From Blepharisma stoltei (lineage: Eukaryota; Ciliophora; Heterotrichea; Heterotrichida; Blepharismidae): a DNA stretch of 64,000 nucleotides. Both the position numbers and the translations under genes were made by a program. Positions 1 to 10,803 of this stretch are shown piece by piece. Location of the stretch: contig CAJZBQ010000040.1 in NCBI GenBank assembly GCA_914767885.1, positions 434,001 to 498,000 on the forward strand. The letters run 5' to 3'. The notes beneath the pieces are model-generated. The model was not told the DNA's origin, ran no database searches, and was given only the letters and a program-made list of their open reading frames with translations. The first letter of the stretch is position 1. Each line of letters starts with the position of its first letter.

Positions 1-1
1 A

Positions 2-916
2 TCTATCCTGAGAGGCTTCCTAGATCGTCGAGCTTTAGCGCCTAAAGTCAGAGCTTCTCACCACAAAAGAATGGTCTCCGATACCAATTCAAGATCTTTA
101 ATGGAAATCCAAGGGGTCTTGCCTGACTACTCTACTCCATTAACAAGATCAGCTGCGAAAAAGCTTGGACCTTTCAAATATGAAAAGTCTTTAAACGATG
201 GAGTCGTGATATCAAAAAAACCTCCAGTTCAGCTTGAAAACGGAGCAATTTATATTGGAGAATGAAATGATAAATGGGAAAGGCATGGAAGAGGGGTTTT
301 GCTGTGAAAAGATGGATCCAAGTATGAAGGACACTGGAGAAACGACATGGCGAACGGCAAAGGAAGGCTTATTCATGCTGATGGAGACGTTTATGATGGG
401 GACTGGGAAGATGATAAAGCTAAAGGTAACGGAATTTTCATACATGCCGATAATACGAGATATGAAGGAAGCTGACTTGATGACAAGCAGCATGGATACG
501 GAATTGAGACTTGGCCTGATAATTCAAAATATGAAGGAGAATATTGATACGGAAAAAAGCATGGGAAAGGAAAATTTTTATGAAGTGACAAAAGCTCATA
601 TGAAGGGGAGTTTTTTGAAGGAAATATTCACGGGTTCGGAACTTATATATGAAGTGATCAAAGAAAATATGTAGGTGAGTGGAAAAACAACAAAATGGAT
701 GGAAAAGGAACTTTTACATGGCTCGATGGAAGATGCTACACAGGAGAGTATTTAAACGATAAAAAGCATGGATACGGAGTTTTTGCTTGGCCAGACGGAA
801 AGAAATATGAAGGGTATTGGGCTGATGGCAAGCAAGATGGAAAAGGGGTTTTAATTAATGGAAAAGGGGACAGAAAAGAAGGAGAGTGGAAGGATGGAAA
901 AGTGGTGAAAAAATAA
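2..916 (+). CDS. IQ/MORN-repeat protein, 5' end outside window
   Basis: The frame is open from the window edge (I-L-R-G-F-L-D-R-R, like the end of an IQ motif) and runs to TAA at 914-916. From about residue 75 there are roughly nine MORN repeats of the form Y-x-G-x-W/Y/F-x-x-x-x-x-x-G-x-G. Seven in-frame TGA codons sit where the repeat needs Trp (for example G-E-W-N-D-K-W at 259-279), direct evidence that TGA is Trp here. MORN proteins usually bind membranes or act as scaffolds in the cell cortex and cilia; the specific role is not known. A methionine at 71 is a possible internal start, but the open upstream frame with IQ-like residues suggests the true start lies left of the window. About 304 codons are visible. 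Confidence 0.85.
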
Positions 917-1069
917 GTTCATAGATCAGAATACTGAAAGATTTAATCGTATGAAAAGTATTTTACTTAATTTCTGACAATTTATTAAATATAATTTAAT
1001 CAAAAATCTCTAAATGTTTTCCATTTTTCATTTATATAAAAATAAGTGAAATTATTTTAAGTTGAGCTA

Positions 1070-1975
1070 AAAGGTTAAGCTGGTCATAAGCTGCTAAACT
1101 CACTAGCCTTTACTTATCCTTTCCTTCAAAGAAAAAGCAGTCTTCATATGCCTCGGCGTTTAATTGAGAAAATGGAAGGCTGCCTTTTGGATTTCCGCCT
1201 GAACCTTCTATCCAAGGATTAGCTGCCAAGGACCGGCCCACCTGGAGGTTCCAGTAGGTCCCTGCAAAGAGAAACCATGTTGTCGGCAAAACTTGCTTAG
1301 CCTATCTAGCAGGCAGGAAAACCTTCAGGGGAGATATACTAAAATAAATTAGATGGCGCGCAATGCGCCATCTATAGGAAGGGCCTATATGAGACTTCCC
1401 TCTTTGTCTGCCCTAAAGCCCGATGGATAATCGAAAACTGACATATAATGTTTTCACTTCATCGCATGGGTACTACCTGCAGCATCTTAATCTTAATCTT
1501 AATTATCTATAAAGCTTTACGTCCACTACGGGTAGCCAACTCCAGAGCTGCCACCATATCTATCCATGTGTCGGGCCCAGAAATCGCTGGATCGATCCTT
1601 TTTGATCGCCAGGGCACGGGCAAATAAGGCGTTCCGGCTTCGACGGGCTTCGCTGCCGCCACGGCTTTATTCCGACTCAGCTCCTGTGCGTGTTCCGCCT
1701 GAGGGTTCATCTCCCTTGGGATGTGCTGAGGGATAAAGACCTGAGAATCTTGATCGCGCTGAGGAGCAGTTCCTCTGGTTATCTCCAAAATTAAACCGCT
1801 GTTGCTGTGTAGAAGTTCTCGAGGTAAAACCCAACCCCATAAATAAAAATTGCTTGAGTGAGAGAAAGTTAGCGGAGCTAACTTCGTTTGAAGCGAAAGC
1901 CATTTTATTTATAGCAGTTGCCCGATGATGCGCTCTCAATGCGCCATCATCGGGCAACTGCTATATTCTACCTGC
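1070..1975. mobile_element. GC-rich noncoding insert with two hairpins
   Basis: This stretch is far richer in GC than its surroundings and has no convincing coding frame. Positions 1150-1260 resemble 43005-43110 in the glucosidase insertion (shared ATGGAAGGCTGCC and following bases), so it contains a member of the same SINE-like family. It also holds a perfect 9-bp hairpin at 1353-1375 and a 23-bp hairpin at 1916-1969. Both loops contain CAATGCGCCAT, so the two hairpins look like related ends of one foldback unit. I could not find a clean target-site duplication; the limits are approximate. Confidence 0.5.
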
Positions 1976-2014
1976 TGTATCAGGAGAGCACATCAAAGTC
2001 CTTCTTCCGTCAGC

Positions 2015-2818
2015 ATGACCATTTTATTCCTTATAAGAATAAGCAATATGAGCCAAGATAAGCGAATAAATATTTTCAATTATAGAAGAAAGGAGAGATT
2101 ACGAAAAGTCATCTTGAGTGAAATAGGAGAAGACACTCTGTCGCCCAACCAAATAAGTATTTTGGATTTTGAAATTCAAAATTCAGATGATTTATTTGAT
2201 AAAGGGATGACATTTAATGAAGCTGCGGAAGATATAAAATCGAAGATTTTGGTTCAAGTATCAGAGATCACATCTGGTTTCAGCACTCCTCAATCTAAGA
2301 CTGAATGATTAGAGCAAGAATATACTCCAGTCCATCAAGAAGAATCAATTATTAACGAAATTCCGAGTTTAAACAATCCTTCAGATTATCTCAAAATCAG
2401 AGAAAGATTTTTTGATGAATTTAAAGAAATGGAAAATAGATTTGAAAATACGAAAAAAAGAAGCATTGAAAGAACTTCGATGCTAGAAAAATCAAAAATT
2501 GATGAAGAAAAAGCAAGAGTAATTCAAAAAGAGCTAGAAGAATATGAAAGGCTAAAATCATATTATAATGAGTTTAATAAAAAAGTTGTGAAAGAGGATG
2601 TAAGAGATGCATTAGATAAACAAATTAGAGAAAAGCAAATAATGATTGAAAAAGTATTGAATGAAGAAAGCAAGATAAGAGAAAGCTTGATTGAGTGAGA
2701 TAAGCTGGCAAAGATGAGTGAGGATGAAAACAAAATAAGAAATAGGTCAAATCAAAGAATTTTGTTTGATAAATTAGAGAATCAAATTAAAGAAAAAAAT
2801 AGCGGTAGATATTTGTAA
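2015..2818 (+). CDS. Coiled-coil protein of unknown function
   Basis: The frame reads through two TGA codons (Trp) at 2306-2308 and 2696-2698 and ends at TAA 2816-2818. From the middle on it is highly charged with heptad-like spacing (K-K-R-S-I-E-R-T, E-E-K-A-R-V-I-Q-K-E-L-E-E-Y-E-R), so a long alpha-helical coiled coil is expected. I do not recognise a family. Starts at 2015 (267 aa) or 2048 (256 aa) are both possible; the latter begins M-S-Q-D-K-R. The frame also opens further left into the hairpin at 1916-1969, which is not likely to be coding. The hairpin insert lies directly upstream, so the original promoter may be displaced in germline DNA. Confidence 0.6.
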
Positions 2819-3137
2819 TTAAAGCTGCAAGGAAACAATTCATAAATATAAAACATTAATAGTTCATCATAGCTTGATAATCTCTGTAAATATAAGAAAT
2901 TTTCTTTATATGCTTTATAAGGTGATATAATTAAAACTTTAATAAAACATATTTGCATCTTAATTTAAAATATTAAAAAATTATATATCTCACAGTTAAC
3001 TGATGTTTTAAGAATTCCCCAATCATCAAGATCTATCAATAGATCTTATATTTAAATCTATTTAAATTATATTCCAAAGACGAATATTTTATTACGAAAA
3101 ATTAAAAAAAATAATAATTTTTAAATAGTGATTGCAT
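2819..3137. other. AT-rich spacer
   Basis: No reading frame, RNA gene or repeat is visible here. It separates the coiled-coil gene from a family B MITE. Confidence 0.5.
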
Positions 3138-3464
3138 TAAATTCTCACCCTCCTTTTAAATAGTGCAAAAAAATCCTGCTCTAAATGGGGGTTAATTCTT
3201 TTAAAAATTAAAATATATAAATTGAATCCAATTTTGAATTCAAATTTTTTCATGAAGAATTAATTCAAAAAAATTAGCCGATTTAGCGATAAAGCTGCTT
3301 AAATAATAATATTCTACTTGTAATAAATTAGGTCAAAATTTAATTTTATAAAAATTAGTATAAAATCTTTCTATTGAAGAAAAATTTTGTTCCAATTTAA
3401 AGGGTTGTTAAAGTGCCCAAAGATGGAAATTTTAACTATTTTTTGTTTCAATTTAAAGAGGAAG
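3138..3464. mobile_element. Family B MITE, intergenic, degenerate
   Basis: The ends carry CCCTCCTTTTAAAT on the left and AATTTAAAGAGGAAGTTA on the right, with an inner copy TTCCAATTTAAAGGG near 3392. The core (ATTAGCCGATTTAG, TAAATTAGGTCAAAA) is shared with the copies at 3933, 23987, 38784 and 44831. It lies just downstream of the ankyrin gene. Confidence 0.6.
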
Positions 3465-3491
3465 TTAGAAGAAATTTAGTTATAATAAAGC

Positions 3492-5262
3492 TTAAATATA
3501 TTCATATTTTGCAGAAGACTTGAGGAGCTTAAAGATTGATTCATTTGATACTGTAGATGGACGCTTTGAGTGCTGACGAACAAGTCTTTTGACTTCTATG
3601 TTAAATTCTGGGCTTTGCTTTTCAGGGGTATTAAACATATATTCTTCAATCATCATTTTGATATCCAAATTAGTAGTCAAATCAACTGCTCGCTTGTTCC
3701 GGCTGTTTACAATACAAGTTAAAGGTTTGTACTCTAGGAGAACTTTTATTGCATTTTTATGCTTATTTGCAACAGCCAGCATTAATGCGGACTCTCCTTG
3801 GACATCCTGAAAGTCTAGGTCAGCTTCATATTGCAGAAGCAGCTTAATTATGGTATCGTGTCCCATTTCACTAGCGACAAGTAGAGGAGTTATATTAAAC
3901 GGTGCCTGTATATTTGCATTTGCACCTTTTTTTAACTCCTTCCCTTTTAAATTTTAACAAAAATTCCTTTTCCAATTTAAAGAAATTAATATAAAATAAA
4001 AGATTAAAATATAAAATTGAATGCAATATTTTTGAATTCTAATTTATTTTTATAGAGAATTAAATAAAAATATTAATGGATTCATCATGCCAACTGTTTA
4101 AATAACATTATACTTGCACGCTCTCCATTAAATTAGGTTAAAATAATTAATAAAAAAATATTAAAAAAGTTTTGCTTCGGGATAGATGGAGGTTACTTAC
4201 TCAACAAAAAAATTTACCTATGTTTAATTCAAATGAGAGGAGAGTAAGTAATTTTGATACCAGAATCTGGTCATTTCTTCTTGTAGCCATCAAAAGAATT
4301 GAATCATCTTCTAAGCTTTTATGGTCCAAAATTTCAGCATTAGCAACTTCTAACAGTTGATACACGATTTCTGTAAATCCAAGACTATAGGCTATAAAAA
4401 TTGGGGTTTTTTGAGATTCATTGCAAACACAGTGTGTTGGCATTTTTCTTGCTAATAGACTTTTAACAATTTCAATGTCATTAATATAGCATGCAAGGAT
4501 CAGTAAACTTTGTCCTATAGCTTGGGTAATTTCAAGGTTATGATATGACAATAAAGTCCTTACAGTTCCTATTTCACCTATGTTTATGGCTAACTCAATT
4601 GCGTTGTGTCCTTTATAATCAATCAAGTCTTCTTCAGAGCCTCCTATATCAAGCAAGGTTTGGACAATTTCACAGTTTCCTTTTAATACTGCATGAAATA
4701 AAGGAGTTCTGCCATCTATATCTTGCTTTAAAATTGCTTCTGGACGTTTACATAGCTCTTTTACAATTTCAGTATGGCCAAGTTTTATAGCTTTTATTAA
4801 AGCTGTTTCATGTCTATCTCCAAATTTTTGGCTAACTGCAAGTTCTTTGACTTGCATTAAAATCCTGACTGACTCGGGTTGATTTGACTGAATTGCATAA
4901 AGCAGCGCCGTGTTTCCGCTTCAGTCTTCATGATTGACATCTGCGCCTTCTCTTATAAGCCTTTTCATAATTTTTACTTTTCCGTAATAAGAAGCTTGTT
5001 GCAAGCTGCTTACTCCTTCTTTATTCAAAATTGTGTTATTGGCTTGGGCGAGGCCAAAATGATCTGCTGTCCTTGAAAATTTGGATTGTCTGCTATTCTT
5101 TTTTATTCTCGTAATTCAAAGTTTCGTTCAATCTGGAGAAGAGTAAGTTTCCATTTTAGGGCGGATGAGGAGCTTTGACTGAGTAGAGGAAAGCAGGTTT
5201 GGATTTGTGATTCTGTCGAGCTTTTCACTGAGTGATATGTCTAAGGTTTTGAGTCTTTCCAT
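3492..5262 (-). CDS. Ankyrin-repeat protein (one IES)
   Basis: Start ATG is at 5262-5260 and stop TAA at 3494-3492. Removing the IES at 3933-4248 (316 nt, TA at each side) gives 1455 nt, 484 aa, in frame. The protein has a basic N-terminal region and then about nine ankyrin repeats (G-A-D-V-N-H-E-D-W-S-G-N-T-A-L, G-R-T-P-L-F-H-A-V, and G-A-N-A-N-I-Q-A-P-F-N-I-T-P-L-L-V-A-S across the IES joint). The joint K-L-K-K-G-A-N-A-N falls inside a repeat, which is strong support for the excision point. Several in-frame TGA codons are Trp (for example in N-H-E-D-W-S-G-N). Ankyrin proteins mediate protein contacts; the partner is unknown. Confidence 0.85.
3933..4248. mobile_element. IES in ankyrin gene, family B MITE
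   Basis: 316 nt, TA at 3933-3934 and 4249-4250. The left end carries ACTCCTTCCCTTTTAAATTT; the right end is degenerate (TTTAATTCAAATGAGAGGAGAGTAAG). Excision restores the ankyrin repeat. Confidence 0.8.
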
Positions 5263-5586
5263 TTAATCATATTGGTTGCAAGCTCTTATCACATCAAATT
5301 GAAAACAGTCTATTTATTATTTTGAGGAGCTTAGCCTTTTTAAAAGTTTTATTTTCACTCTTAAACTATCCAAAATTCTGCATATTAATTATTATGATCT
5401 TTTAGACTTTCTTTGATTAATTTATATATAATGCTACAAAATTTGCAGCAATGCACTATAACTTTGAACAATAAATTGTGTTGACTTTTCAATTATGATT
5501 ATAAAATTTGCTAATCTTTTTTTGGACATAATGGCGCTTTTGTGCCAAAGAGATTGTCCTCTGGATTTTACTTATCGAAAGAGATC
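5263..5586. other. AT-rich upstream region of ankyrin gene
   Basis: No coding frame is supported. It lies upstream of the minus-strand ankyrin gene and probably holds its promoter; no motif stands out. Confidence 0.4.
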
Positions 5587-5899
5587 TAGCTTCCCAACAA
5601 AACCATTGGAAAAATCGTTATTTTTTGCCCAAAAACCCACCCTCCACAAGCGAATAAAAATTTTTTATAAAAAAAAATTTTGGTATATAATGATAATTAT
5701 TTATAATGAAATTTCTAGCTAATTCTGTTGAATTTTAAATAACTTGCATTTTAAAACATAAATTTTACAAATTAAATAAATATTTTTATTTTTAAATTTC
5801 CAAAAAACATTTATTATAAAATTCATATATAAATTTTTAAAAAAAATTAACCCCCTCCTTGAGCGAACAAAATTTTTTGTTTACTCACGGAGGGGGGAA
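5587..5899. mobile_element. Family A MITE, intergenic
   Basis: 313 nt, TA at 5587-5588 and 5900-5901. The left end is worn (GCTTCCCAACAAAACCATT, then CCACCCTCCACAAGCGA); the right end is a hairpin built from CCCTCCTTGAGCGAACAAAA and its partner TTTACTCACGGAGG. The core TAATGATAATTA...ATGAAATTTCTAGC is the family A core. Confidence 0.75.
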
Positions 5900-6014
5900 T
5901 AAGCGTATTACAAAATAGGGTTAAGAAAGGAAACCATTATATTGACCAACTCGGGCCAGCAAGCTTAAAAGTATATCAATTATTCATATAGATAGATTCT
6001 AAGATTTTAGCTTA

Positions 6015-6605
6015 TTAGACTTTCGCAGCAGCTTCAAGGACTTCATTGATAAGTTTAATCACATTTTCGTTCACCATATGCCCATCTTCTGTGAAAAATC
6101 TTGATACAATAATTTTTGTTTCCCAGACATATAAATTATCTCTTAATTTTTTCATATCTTTTTTGTGTTTTATCTCAGCTTTTGGCTTTACATTCAGATA
6201 GAGCTTAATATTGTAATAGCAGTCAAATTTCTTTATAGACGATGAAATAGAAATTTCGTTTAAATGGCTCCATTGAGATGCTTCAGGGTTTGATGTAAAG
6301 AAAATTTCTTGCTCTACAAAGTATTCGATGTACTGATAAATAAAATTGAAAATAAAATAGAAAATCACACAGACGAGGGTTATCCAGTAGTCTTTAGGAA
6401 AATGGGCGTTGTAAACGTATTCATAAGCGTGTGCAATGATTGTAAAAAGAATTGCAATCGACCCTATTATCAGCTTGGAGTTGGAGTATTTATTGTTAAG
6501 TGGGAACTTGTGCTCTGTCGATAAATGGTGGACTATGAATTCATCTAATTTTGCTTTGGTCACATAAGGATCATACCTATTGTTCAATGGCTTTGTAAAA
6601 TCCAT
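6015..6605 (-). CDS. SPCS2: Signal peptidase complex subunit 2
   Basis: 196 aa, ATG at 6605, TAA at 6015-6017. Two hydrophobic segments (about residues 45-62, K-L-I-I-G-S-I-A-I-L-F, and 75-95, W-I-T-L-V-C-V-I-F-Y-F-I-F) are followed by a soluble domain with S-S-S-I-K-K-F-D-C-Y-Y and later F-F-T-E-D-G. This order, length and the S-S-x-K-x-F-D-x-x-Y block match the Spc25/SPCS2 family, an accessory subunit of the ER signal peptidase that cleaves signal peptides during translocation. No intron or IES is needed. The match is from memory of the family. Confidence 0.8.
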   Translation of the reverse strand: MDFTKPLNNRYDPYVTKAKLDEFIVHHLSTEHKFPLNNKYSNSKLIIGSIAILFTIIAHAYEYVYNAHFPKDYWITLVCVIFYFIFNFIYQYIEYFVEQEIFFTSNPEASQWSHLNEISISSSIKKFDCYYNIKLYLNVKPKAEIKHKKDMKKLRDNLYVWETKIIVSRFFTEDGHMVNENVIKLINEVLEAAAKV

Positions 6606-6768
6606 TTATAAGAAATTAATTTTTAAACCAAAATGAGTTCTTGAAAATTGTAAAGGTCCTTATTAACTATTTCCATATTAAATACGTGTCAATTTTTAAA
6701 GGAATTAATTTATTTTAATAAATATTTTTTAACTAGCAATTTTACTTTAAAAAAGTAAAACATATGAT

Positions 6769-7878
6769 TTAGGTAATTGAACTCAAATGAATCAATCTAA
6801 AGCCTTCTCGATTAAGTTCTAAAAGCAACCACTTAGGCTGGAGAAGCTTTTGAAACTTCACCCATTTCTTTTGGTCTAGCTCAGTATCAAGTTCTTTAGC
6901 TATTGCCAAAGAATTTTCATGTTCATGTACCTGCATAGCCATTGAAATTACTGAATCTTGGTCAATTTCTATAATACAGTTAACTTCTTCTCCTTTAGCT
7001 CTTCTTATGATTTTTGAAATTTCTGCTGACACAGGCGATCCAAAGCATTCGAACATTGAAATTCCTCTCTCATAATTCTGAGACTTAAGTCCGTCAAATA
7101 AGTAAAAATTGCAAGTTCTGCTGCTGTGAAAGCAAGAGTAGTTAAATTGGATAGGAATTGGATGAGAATTCTGATATGACCATCTTGAAATATTTTCTGC
7201 CTCAGCTGAATGGAGCAAAAATTGTGATAGTTGTTTTCTATCCATCGGCTTTTCGACACCAAACCCGCAATCAATATGAGAGCCAAGCTTAAGATAAAAA
7301 GAAATTGTTAGCGGGCATAAAGCAAGTAAAAAATCTTCGTGTCTGGAAAACATTTGGGTATTGAATCTCAAGCTGTTACAATAGGGAAGTCTTTGAAGTT
7401 TTTCACAAAACTCTTTTAAACATTTATAAGAGCGGATGCCATCGATATCATGCTTGATTATACCAAGATCCCTAATTATGTCATTAGTTTAAAAACATAT
7501 TACTATTGAATAATCCGAAGAAAACGACCATATCATATTTGAGCCTGTAGAATCTACACATAAATAGCTTTTCAGGTCTTGCTTACAGAAGACTGAATCA
7601 TCTAAGATAGTGTAAACTTCATTAAACCACATTTCAAGAATTTCCATAAGATCAGCTTGATGCTTTGAATTTTGAAAAACCATTTGGACGGCTGTTCTGA
7701 TTTTTTCTTGAGGTTTGATTGACAGATCTATTTCATCTCTTCTACGAATAAGTGTATTAAGAGAATAATAAGTTGATTTTTGAGAAACATGGCTTGAGAG
7801 GTCTGTGTCTTTGTCTTGGAGATGCTGTGAAAGTAATAGTTCATTTGGATCAGTGCAAACACTTGCTTTGCAACCCAT
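6769..7878 (-). CDS. Unknown protein with N-myristoylation-like start; in-frame TAA
   Basis: Two open stretches lie in the same frame: 7878-7492 begins M-G-C-K-A-S, a typical N-myristoylation and palmitoylation signal, and 7488-6769 ends in TAA. They are separated by a single TAA at 7489-7491. Protein-like sequence continues directly after it (D-I-I-R-D-L-G-I-I-K-H-D-I-D-G). No 15-nt GT...TAG intron or TA-bounded segment removes this stop. I do not recognise a domain. Either it is one gene with a recent nonsense change, a sequence error or stop readthrough, or two genes with the second lacking a visible start. Treat as one possibly broken gene. Confidence 0.5.
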
Positions 7879-8295
7879 TATTAATATTTATTCAATAATG
7901 ATTAAACTGATTGAGTCAATAATGGGGAAAACTTGCTTTCAAAATAAATATATTGGGCTTAAGACTTATCCTAGAGGATGATATGACTTAATTTGTAAAG
8001 ACAAGAACCGTTAGTTCTAGAAATAAATCTCCAACAATTGCTATTAACAAGACAAAAATAGAAGCACAGGAATTAGGAGAATTACAAATTGTTAGTCAAA
8101 TAATTGATTGATGCAAACCTTTGATTATTTTCATCTTAAATTGCATTTATTATCATTTTTAAAAAGCATGCGATTAAAATTTTTACACTTGCCATCCTTT
8201 TCCTACGTGAGCTGCATATTTAATATTAAAAGGATTAGTTTACTCCACTTTAATCATAAATTTTCTAATCTGAGGCAAATATAAAAATTTCGAAA
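7879..8295. other. Spacer with coding-like fragments
   Basis: A plus-strand frame from ATG 7922 reads M-G-K-T-C-F-Q-N-K-Y and later, in another frame, N-K-S-P-T-I-A-I-N-K-T. The two do not join through any 15- or 16-nt intron I can find, so no gene is called. Confidence 0.3.
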
Positions 8296-8670
8296 ATGGC
8301 AACAACTGTTAATTATTGGTCACAAAATTCTTTATCAGATTATAAACCTGAATTTCAAGAAATTCTGAAACCAGCAGAGCCCATTAACAAAGAAAATCAA
8401 CTGCTTCTTCAAAAAATTGACATTTTGCAATCTATGGTGGACAAATTAGAAAATGAAAAAGACGCCCTTACCTACACATGCTCAGATCTGAAACAGCTGC
8501 TGCAGTGCGTAGCCAAGCAGCACGACAAAAACGCTGAAAGGCAAAGGAAAAACATAAAAGATCTAGAAAACAAAGTGGCAAACCTGAAGCAGGCCTTACA
8601 TATTTCCGAAATTCATTCTGCTCATCTCTCTTCCATCAGTAGTTTTTGGGAGGATGTCATCCGAGAATAA
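8296..8670 (+). CDS. Small coiled-coil protein
   Basis: 124 aa, ATG 8296, TAA 8668-8670. The central part (about residues 30-100) is charged with leucines at heptad spacing (L-L-L-Q-K-I-D-I-L-Q-S-M-V-D-K-L) and should form a coiled coil. Composition resembles small ciliary or basal-body proteins of ciliates, but I do not recognise a family. It converges with importin alpha, whose stop is 55 nt away on the other strand. Confidence 0.65.
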   Translation: MATTVNYWSQNSLSDYKPEFQEILKPAEPINKENQLLLQKIDILQSMVDKLENEKDALTYTCSDLKQLLQCVAKQHDKNAERQRKNIKDLENKVANLKQALHISEIHSAHLSSISSFWEDVIRE

Positions 8671-8725
8671 TTTAAGGTTTTCTTAATATCTATTTTTAGT
8701 TTAATTATGCATTTCTCAATACCTT

Positions 8726-10333
8726 TTAGAACTCAAAGTTTCCCTGCTGATATGCATTTTGCGAGACCTCTTCTCCACCTAAGAACTCTTTTATGACTTC
8801 TGTAGCTTTTTGGTAGATATCATAATTTCGGTGGCCTTGCAGGCTCTCAATTTTAGAGATGCCTCCAACTTCATCAAGTCTTGGTAAGGCTCTATCAGTG
8901 TTCTCATTATGAAAAATCATATATGCTTTGCTGTGTTTGAGGATATTTCAAATGGTCTGGAGTGAGAGTATCACGATTCTTGAGTCTTGGTGGTCAATCA
9001 GTTGGCAGAGCTCTTCTATTAATTCATATTGAAGCAAATTAATTATTAGATTGGAGTTTGCTCTGTTTGTGGAGTTCACAAAAATGTAGCAGGCTTCTAG
9101 CTTGATGCTAAAATCAGGATCTCTCAAAAGAGCTACAATAGAGGCGATCCCAGCATGTGCTAAAATAGCTTCGGCTTGTGATACTGAGCCTGAACAAATA
9201 TTGCTTATACACCAGGCTGCATCCTTTTTTAGCAGCTTATTCTGGCTGTTTACTAAAGGTACAAGCTGATCAATGACTCCGTAGTCTATTATTGTTTGTG
9301 TTTGGAGTTCATCTCCAAGGAGAATGTTCCCTATAACTCTTAATGCAGGCAGCTTGATCTTATAGCTTTCAGAGCCTACTAATTGGACTATTCTCATTCC
9401 TAGACCTGTGTTCAAAACTGGCTGAATTCTTCCAACTTCTCCATCCATTGCATAAGCAAATCCTCATAGTGTGTCGCTTAGTATATCTTCGTTATCTAAG
9501 CATAAAAGCTTCAGTGAAATAGATAAAAATTCTTGGAAAAGACTTGCTTGCTGAAGAGTTTTGCCTCGTAAAAGGTTAGCTAAGGTCCAAACCATAGTAT
9601 TCAGCGAGGTTCCCGTCATCCTTTGTGACGTTGAAATCTGTTTTATAATCCACTCCCCGATCCCACAGTTAACAACTTTATCTCTCTGCTCTTGCGAGCC
9701 TCCTGCAATATTCCCTAATGCCCAAACAGCTTGGTTTGCAATATCTGAAGAAGGATTTTCATTGAAAACTTTGCTCAAAGCTTCAATCACATTCAGCCTT
9801 AAGAGCTCATCTACAACTTTGTCTTCTCCTGAGGATAAATTTGTAATGCATCATACCGCTTCGTATTGGAGGTCTTTGTCAGGGTAAAGCACACATTGAA
9901 TAAGCTTTGCAGAGATTCCTGAGTCTCCTATGTATTTGCATGGGTTAGTTTCATCATATGTAAGTACTAGTCTTAGAGTCCGGACTGATAGTTTTAACAA
10001 ATCCATAGATGTGCTGCTGATAATAAGTGATATAAGAGTATTTAGGCGATTTGTGGGGCTGAGGTCAGGGTTTACAAGCTGCCTCTCATATTTGGCAAGT
10101 TCTTCTGGCACTGAACTTATGTCAAATCTTATTGCATCAGATACCATTTCTGGGGAATCCTCAGCTTGAGTGGCACGATCTGTGCCAAAAGCGCGCCGTT
10201 TGGCAAGGTGCTCGTTCCTTTTCTTTTTTCTAAGCTGGACAAGGTTATCATCATGAATTCTTCTGTAATCTTCAACACCTGGCTCTTTTAGGAACTGCTG
10301 ATTTCTCTCTTGAATATCAATCTTTTTACTCAT
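8726..10333 (-). CDS. Importin alpha (karyopherin alpha)
   Basis: 535 aa, ATG 10333, TAA at 8726-8728; three or more TGA codons are Trp. The N-terminus is a basic importin-beta-binding region (K-K-K-R-N-E-H-L-A-K-R-R), followed by about nine armadillo repeats with the nuclear-signal-binding W-x-x-x-N pattern: A-V-W-C-I-T-N-L-S-S-G, A-V-W-A-L-G-N-I-A-G, T-M-V-W-T-L-A-N-L, A-A-W-C-I-S-N-I-C-S-G, I-W-N-I-L-K. It carries nuclear-localisation-signal cargo to importin beta. Length is normal for the family and there is no intron or IES. One Trp of a conserved repeat is encoded by TGA at about 9854, again showing the code. Confidence 0.95.
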
Positions 10334-10803
10334 TATCTTTTAATTTACCATTTTAATGAAGTAATTATAATCTAGCCGCTTGGCTATAAAAATGATCAGA
10401 AGGCAGCAAATCTCCAAGAAATGTTCAAGGAGGTAAATGTTATAGAGAAATAAATGCTCCCGCCTGAATTTTTCTGTATTGGATTAGTAAAATAAACATA
10501 ATGAGCTTGAATTAAAAAAATACAGCAGAAAAAAGAGCAAAACGAAAATAATGTTGTTTAAAACGAGAATATAAAAATTTATTGAGCCTGGAAGTGCCCG
10601 ATATTATTTATCGAGTTTAATAAGCAATCCATCTGAAATAATCTGGCAAGGATAATATAAAAATCTTTTAAAATGGCTAATTATTCGTCAATTGGCGAAC
10701 AATTACATATTCCCTTTTTTCATGTGTTATAATCTAAAAATTCAGATCTAAATGTTAGATATATGCTAATTGTACATTGGTGAGATATATATTGTAATAA
10801 AAA
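10334..10803. other. Spacer between divergent genes
   Basis: About 470 nt of AT-rich DNA between importin alpha (minus) and a small membrane protein (plus); it presumably holds both promoters. No repeat or RNA gene seen. Confidence 0.4.

Noticed and set aside
1507-1957. Minus-strand open frames of about 93-96 codons
   Set aside because: They lie in the GC-rich insert with hairpins, overlap each other in different frames and show no domain; high GC simply lowers stop frequency.
5495-5722. Open frame over the left end of a family A MITE
   Set aside because: It reads into the MITE end and shows no protein-like conservation.
6309-6524. Plus-strand open frame
   Set aside because: Exact antisense of the signal peptidase subunit gene.
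7922-8133. Possible small gene (M-G-K-T-C-F-Q-N-K-Y ... I-D-W-C-K-P)
   Set aside because: The two halves are in different frames and no 15- or 16-nt GT...AG intron joins them; no IES pair fits.
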